Positions 5,687 to 6,709 of a stretch of DNA of 6,709 nucleotides are shown here, in pieces. The notes under the pieces are model-generated. The model was not told the DNA's origin. It worked only from the letters and a program-made list of their open reading frames with translations, and did no database searches. The DNA is from Nitrososphaerales archaeon (GTDB taxonomy: Archaea; Thermoproteota; Nitrososphaeria; Nitrososphaerales; Gagatemarchaeaceae), in the NCBI GenBank assembly GCA_030039515.1, contig JASHVT010000042.1, positions 1 to 6,709 of the forward strand, given 5' to 3'. Within the stretch, counting starts at the first letter, position 1. Every line of letters begins with the position of its first letter. Made by a program: the position numbers and the translations under genes.

Positions 5687-6709
5687 ATGGACTTTCTGGC
5701 CGATGCAAAGAGGATAGAGCCTGACATAGTCAAGGACAGGAGGGCTCTTCACATGAGACCCGAGCTCGCCTACCATGAGGAGAAGACCTCCGAGTTCGTC
5801 GCCGCGAGGCTCGAGGCGATGGGAATCAGCGTGACGAGGGGGGTGGGCGGCACGGGCGTGCTTGGCGTCTTGGAAGGGGCTGGCAGAGGCAGGGTCATCG
5901 GACTGAGAGCCGACATGGACGCGCTTCCTGTCGAAGAGATGGCAGACGTCGACTTCAAGTCGAAGAACAAGGGCGTCATGCACGCGTGCGGGCACGATAC
6001 CCACATGTCGATGCTCCTTGGGGCAGCCAGGATCCTGGCGGACAACAGGAAGGGACTAGAGGGTACGGTGAAGTTCATCTTTCAGCCGGCCGAAGAACAC
6101 GGCGGGAGGGGGGGCGCCCTGCCGATGATCGAGGCGGGAGTCATGAAGGCCCCGAAGGTCGACTATGTCTTCGGGCTCCATATCAGCGGCAACAGGAGCG
6201 TCGGTGAATTCGCCCTAAGAGAGGGCGCTTTGATGGCGGCGCCCGACACCTTCAGAATCAGGATCATAGGGAGGGGAGGCCACGGCTCCGCTCCTCACGA
6301 GACCGTCGACCCCGTCTACATTGCTGCGCATATGATCCTGGCCCTCCAGGCGATATCGGCCAGGATGATAGACCCCGTGCGGCCGTTCGTAATCACCGTG
6401 GGGTCGGTCCACTCGGGGACGAAGGAGAACATCATCCCTGACGAGGCGCGGCTCGAAGGCACGATTCGGACCCTCGACGAGCGCACCAGACGGCTGGCCA
6501 AGACCAAGGTGGCAGAGATAGCCAAGGGCGTCGCAAAGTCCTTCGGGGCGAGAGCCGAGGTGGATTTCGAGGAGGACGCCTATCCCGTGACAGTGAACGA
6601 CTCCGAGGTCACTCGGAGAGCGTCGAGAGTCTTGCAAAGGATCCCTGGCATGAAGGTCAAGAGAATCGAGCCGATCCTAGGAGGGGAGGACTTCTCGAGG
6701 TTCCTTCAG
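5687..6709 (+). CDS. M20D-family metallopeptidase / N-acyl-amino-acid amidohydrolase, cut at the 3' end
   Basis: Zinc-type cytosolic hydrolase of the carboxypeptidase Ss1 / IAA-amino-acid hydrolase group, which removes the acyl or peptidyl group from an amino acid; the substrate cannot be told from sequence. The 341 codons present are about 85-90% of the usual 390 or so. Landmarks: LHMRPELAYHE (21-31), GLRADMDALPVEE (72-84), HACGHDTHMSMLLGAA (99-114) with C101 and H103 at metal-ligand positions, FQPAEEHGGRGG (132-143) with the general base and ligand pair E136/E137, GLH (H164), then the dimerisation domain (about 186-297) with GRGGHGSAPH (195-204). LGGEDFSRF (331-339) precedes the last metal ligand, which lies outside the window. 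An in-frame TAG at 5678-5680 makes ATG 5687 the first possible start. It is divergent from the DUF998 gene, with no evidence of a functional link. Confidence 0.93.
   Translation, partial: MDFLADAKRIEPDIVKDRRALHMRPELAYHEEKTSEFVAARLEAMGISVTRGVGGTGVLGVLEGAGRGRVIGLRADMDALPVEEMADVDFKSKNKGVMHACGHDTHMSMLLGAARILADNRKGLEGTVKFIFQPAEEHGGRGGALPMIEAGVMKAPKVDYVFGLHISGNRSVGEFALREGALMAAPDTFRIRIIGRGGHGSAPHETVDPVYIAAHMILALQAISARMIDPVRPFVITVGSVHSGTKENIIPDEARLEGTIRTLDERTRRLAKTKVAEIAKGVAKSFGARAEVDFEEDAYPVTVNDSEVTRRASRVLQRIPGMKVKRIEPILGGEDFSRFLQ

Noticed and set aside
5682..5702. Hairpin CGGCCA / TGGCCG around the M20 start codon
   Set aside because: If the mRNA is leaderless from 5687 the left arm is mostly not transcribed, so the RNA stem could not form.

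Overview
The window is a GC-rich (about 60% by eye), compactly coded piece of an archaeal chromosome. Archaeal identity rests on a complete topoisomerase VI gene pair, a RIO1 kinase next to a Dim2/Pno1-like KH protein, and A/T-rich box A elements about 26 nt upstream of start codons, which implies leaderless mRNAs. The bacterial-type chaperone pair grpE-dnaK fits one of the archaeal lineages that acquired the DnaK system. The Top6A sequence (FYS at the catalytic tyrosine, DADPWG in the Toprim domain) is most like what I remember of Nitrososphaeria (Thaumarchaeota). That placement is an inference from memory, not a search.

Layout. Bases 1-615 (minus strand) hold the first 23 codons of dnaK and all of grpE, joined by an ATGA overlap. 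A 70-bp divergent gap carries one A/T-rich box A that could serve both directions. From 686 (plus strand) come rio1 and a two-KH-domain protein, again joined by ATGA; both act in late small-subunit ribosome maturation. After a 145-bp gap with its own TATA-like element, top6B and top6A (2225-4914) overlap by about 80 bp. A convergent minus-strand gene (4963-5571) encodes a six-helix DUF998-type membrane protein. A 115-bp divergent promoter region separates it from a plus-strand M20D peptidase/amidohydrolase (5687 onward) that is cut by the window end.

Functional picture. This is mostly housekeeping: protein folding (GrpE, DnaK), ribosome biogenesis (RIO1, KH protein), DNA topology and decatenation (Topo VI), then a membrane protein of unknown role and a metal-dependent amidase/carboxypeptidase. 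There are no tRNA or rRNA genes, CRISPR arrays, insertion sequences or phage genes.

The most unusual point is the 5' end of top6B. The conserved N-terminal strap (SPSEFF) and the following YRNRDLAGF block lie in different frames, separated by one extra base at 2273. The strap frame has no ATG, GTG or TTG start, only a CTG behind a strong, well-spaced Shine-Dalgarno sequence. This could be an assembly error, a recent indel, or +1 frameshifting on TTT-C. I see no evidence of an unknown multi-gene system.
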